A stretch of 6,509 nucleotides of DNA from Caldisericaceae bacterium (lineage in GTDB: Bacteria > Caldisericota > Caldisericia > Caldisericales > Caldisericaceae), in the NCBI GenBank assembly GCA_021161495.1, contig JAGHAO010000020.1:1-6509 (forward strand), written 5' to 3'. The position numbers were made by a program, and so were the translations under genes. The notes under the pieces were generated by a model, which was not told where the DNA came from, made no database searches, and worked only from the letters and a program-made list of their open reading frames with translations. This document shows, in pieces, positions 5,232 through 6,509 of this stretch; position 1 is the stretch's first letter, and every line of letters begins with the position of its first letter.

Positions 5232-5265
5232 CCCTACCCTGTCGCCCTGAGACGTCCCCGTCCTT

Positions 5266-5295
5266 GTCACCCTGAGGTGTATTAACTCAGGGTCT
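5266..5295 (-). repeat. CCCTGAG palindrome, copy 4
   Basis: ACCCTGAG (5269-5276) and CTCAGGGT (5286-5293) with the 9-nt loop GTGTATTAA and flanks GTC and CT. An isolated half copy (GTCGCCCTGAG) lies just before it at 5231-5241. Confidence 0.85.
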
Positions 5296-5302
5296 GTTTT
5301 TA

Positions 5303-5340
5303 ATTCCTTTATCAGAGTGCATTCCGAAAGCGAAAAAAGA
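5303..5340 (+). repeat. 38-bp direct repeat, copy 2
   Basis: Identical to 4901-4938. It ends 29 bp from the 3' end of the tRNA-Arg gene, so transcripts of the tRNA reading leftwards would run into it. Confidence 0.9.
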
Positions 5341-5369
5341 CGAGGTGTCAAGCGGATATCAAAACGGAT

Positions 5370-5444
5370 TGGTACGCCCGAGGGGGATTGAACCCCTATC
5401 TGCGGCTCCGGAGGCCGCCGCTCTATCCGTTGAGCTACGGGCGC
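5370..5444 (-). tRNA. tRNA-Arg (anticodon CCG), CCA encoded
   Basis: A full cloverleaf is visible on the minus strand. The acceptor stem is GCGCCCG with CGGGCGT (first pair G-U), the D arm GCTC/GAGC, and the anticodon stem GCGGC/GCCGC with loop CTCCGGA, giving anticodon CCG for the arginine codon CGG. A 4-nt variable loop is followed by the T arm AGGGG-TTCAATC-CCCCT, discriminator A, and CCA encoded at 5372-5370. The length is 72 nt plus CCA. No intrinsic terminator is seen immediately downstream; the palindromic repeats begin within 30 bp. Confidence 0.97.
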
Positions 5445-5457
5445 ATTCGCACAACTG

Positions 5458-5485
5458 ATTATACATCTTCCGGTTTTGTAATCAA
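5458..5485 (-). promoter_or_regulatory. Promoter of tRNA-Arg
   Basis: A consensus TATAAT (5458-5463 on the minus strand) is preceded by TTGATT (5480-5485, 4/6) at 16 bp. The predicted start near 5451 gives a pre-tRNA leader of about 7 nt, typical for single tRNA genes. Confidence 0.7.
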
Positions 5486-5557
5486 GTTAGATCTGCAAAA
5501 CTCATTTTTCTTCTGAAAGTAAAAAGTGCCGGATTGTTTTCAATACCCGGATCCCGT

Positions 5558-5586
5558 TTGGAAAAGTTTTAATAAAGTCAGATAAT
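5558..5586 (+). promoter_or_regulatory. Candidate sigma-70 promoter of the lipoprotein gene
   Basis: TTGGAA (5558-5563) and GATAAT (5581-5586) are 17 bp apart, 4/6 and 5/6 matches. Transcription from about 5593 would give a leader of roughly 114 nt that includes a hairpin (5657-5686). It diverges from the tRNA promoter about 70 bp away. Confidence 0.5.
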
Positions 5587-5656
5587 GTAATATGAACAAA
5601 TTGCCCGGAAAAGACGAAAATTTGTTATTTTTGAAGGTTGTGCCTTACATGGCAAG

Positions 5657-5686
5657 TTTTGAAAGCAACTTTTAAAGGTTTCAAAA
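5657..5686 (+). promoter_or_regulatory. Hairpin in the lipoprotein leader
   Basis: TTTTGAAA (5657-5664) and TTTCAAAA (5679-5686) are perfect 8-bp arms around 14 nt, ending 7 nt before the Shine-Dalgarno. A smaller pair, TGCC/GGCA (5641-5644 and 5651-5654), lies just upstream. The stem is AT-rich and may be only mildly stable. A role in translation control or mRNA stability is inference. Confidence 0.35.
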
Positions 5687-5693
5687 GCGCATT

Positions 5694-5700
5694 AAGGAGG
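5694..5700 (+). promoter_or_regulatory. Shine-Dalgarno of the lipoprotein gene
   Basis: AAGGAGG with 6 nt to the ATG at 5707 fixes the start of the gene. Confidence 0.85.
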
Positions 5701-5706
5701 CGTTTT

Positions 5707-6509
5707 ATGAAAAAATTTATTGCTTTGCTGCTTCTTGCCATCCTTCTTTTAAGTTTTTCGGGATGTGGGAGAAAGCAGGCGCAGGTTCCTAACGAAAATG
5801 CGAAAATCGTAAAGTTCGATTCCGAACCTGAGGGCGCAGAGGTGTTTATAGACAACGGTATGAAAGGGACGACTCCGTGCGACATCAAACTTTCGTTCGG
5901 AAAGCATTACATCCAGTTTAACAAAAAGGACTACGAATCTTACGTTATCGAAGATGCCGAAATAGGAAAGAACACAAATGTTATCAAGGCAAAACTGAGA
6001 AAAATTTCTGAGATAACACCAATTAATCTCACTGAAAATAGTAAAGTAAATGTATTGTCAAGTGCTCCCTCAAAAATTTTCTTTGTTTCGAACGGTGCGC
6101 TTTACATAAGTGATGCAAGCGGGAAAACCGCGGAGAAAATAGCAGTTGCAGACAGAGATTTCACAATAGAATTGTACGGAACTTCCCCTTCGGGGAAATG
6201 GCTTTTTTTGGATGTTGTTCCTAAAGACTATTTTATAATAAACAGACAGTATCTCTATGCCCTGAATCTCGAGAACCTTGATTTGGTTAAAATTACCGAA
6301 GATTTTTGTTTTGAAAATGCAATTGATATCTCTTTCGGACTGGGCGAAGACAAAATTATTTTGGGGACAAGAAGCGTTAACGCACCGTATTCCCCCGTCG
6401 AAGTTTTTAACCTTAATACGAAGAAATTTTCTTGTTTACTGGGCTGCACAAAAAGTAAATACGAAAAAGCATACGAGTTTCACCTATCTCCCGACGGAAA
6501 ATACATTGC
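5707..6509 (+). CDS. PEGA-domain lipoprotein, 3' end outside the window
   Basis: The frame is open for 267 codons to the right edge. Residues 1-20 form a lipoprotein signal peptide: MKK, a leucine-rich core, then lipobox FSGC with C20 as the lipidation site. The mature protein should be membrane-anchored on the outer face of the cytoplasmic membrane or in the outer membrane. Residues about 34-98 match a PEGA domain, with FDSEPEGAEVFIDN (37-50), the G-TTPC turn (54-58) and GKHYIQFNKKDYE (65-77). PEGA domains are common in surface proteins and may bind surface polymers. From about 122 onwards, repeats such as FFVSNGALYISDASGK, GTSPSGKWLFLD and HLSPDGKYI resemble TolB/WD40-like beta-propeller blades; this part is incomplete. 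The gene has its own promoter and strong ribosome binding site. Function is unknown. Confidence 0.88.
   Translation, partial: MKKFIALLLLAILLLSFSGCGRKQAQVPNENAKIVKFDSEPEGAEVFIDNGMKGTTPCDIKLSFGKHYIQFNKKDYESYVIEDAEIGKNTNVIKAKLRKISEITPINLTENSKVNVLSSAPSKIFFVSNGALYISDASGKTAEKIAVADRDFTIELYGTSPSGKWLFLDVVPKDYFIINRQYLYALNLENLDLVKITEDFCFENAIDISFGLGEDKIILGTRSVNAPYSPVEVFNLNTKKFSCLLGCTKSKYEKAYEFHLSPDGKYI

Larger units (their letters stand above)
4598..5340. repeat. Cluster of palindromic intergenic repeats
   Basis: About 740 bp carry at least ten short palindromes, two long direct duplicates and several half copies, with no credible gene. Most palindromes follow one plan: flank TGTC, 8-bp arm, loop of 5-9 nt, complementary arm, flank TCT, or its reverse complement (AGA to GACA). 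Arm sequences differ between subfamilies. Comparable AGA...GACA palindromes occur between genes in several unrelated bacterial groups (recalled, not searched). Individual copies are listed separately. The cluster sits between the PPC gene and tRNA-Arg. Confidence 0.85.

Noticed and set aside
4598..5340. CRISPR array
   Set aside because: The repeats are palindromes in both orientations with irregular spacing and differing arms; there is no constant repeat-spacer period and no cas gene.

Overview
The window comes from an AT-rich bacterium with strong Shine-Dalgarno sites, sigma-70-like promoters (TTGnnn / TAnAAT), an intrinsic terminator, a lipoprotein signal peptide and a sigma-54 activator. 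Gene content fits an anaerobic or deep-branching bacterial lineage, but nothing here fixes the phylum. No plasmid, phage or insertion-sequence gene is visible.

Left part (1-3878), all genes on the minus strand. A gene running off the left edge starts at position 8 behind a near-perfect Shine-Dalgarno. About 650 bp of AT-rich non-coding DNA separates it from a large AcoR-type sigma-54 activator (GAF-PAS-AAA+-Fis HTH, 664-2460). A GT-B glycosyltransferase of the MJ1255/GT28-like kind (2499-3602) lies 38 bp upstream of the activator on the same strand. The 38-bp spacer holds a promoter-like sequence placed so close to the GTG start that the activator mRNA may be leaderless.

Middle (3771-4401). 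A monocistronic minus-strand gene encodes a small PPC/DUF296 protein. It has its own promoter (TTGCAA-16-TAAAAT), a clear Shine-Dalgarno that selects an internal ATG at 4346, and a strong intrinsic terminator at 3771-3807.

Right part (4402-6509). About 200 bp without recognisable content is followed by some 740 bp (about 4598-5340) packed with short palindromic repeats. Most share one plan: a TGTC flank, an 8-bp arm, a short loop, the complementary arm and a TCT flank, in both orientations, with different arm sequences. Next to them lies a minus-strand tRNA-Arg(CCG) with encoded CCA and a consensus -10 box. Diverging from it is a plus-strand lipoprotein gene (PEGA domain plus a probable beta-propeller-like region) that is cut by the right edge.

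Functional links are limited. The activator and glycosyltransferase may be co-transcribed. The activator's target is not evident: the gap downstream has only a sigma-54-like site with a one-base spacing error. I see no convincing new multigene system. The more unusual points are the GAFTDA variant of the activator's sigma-54 contact loop, the possible leaderless start, and the modular palindrome cluster.
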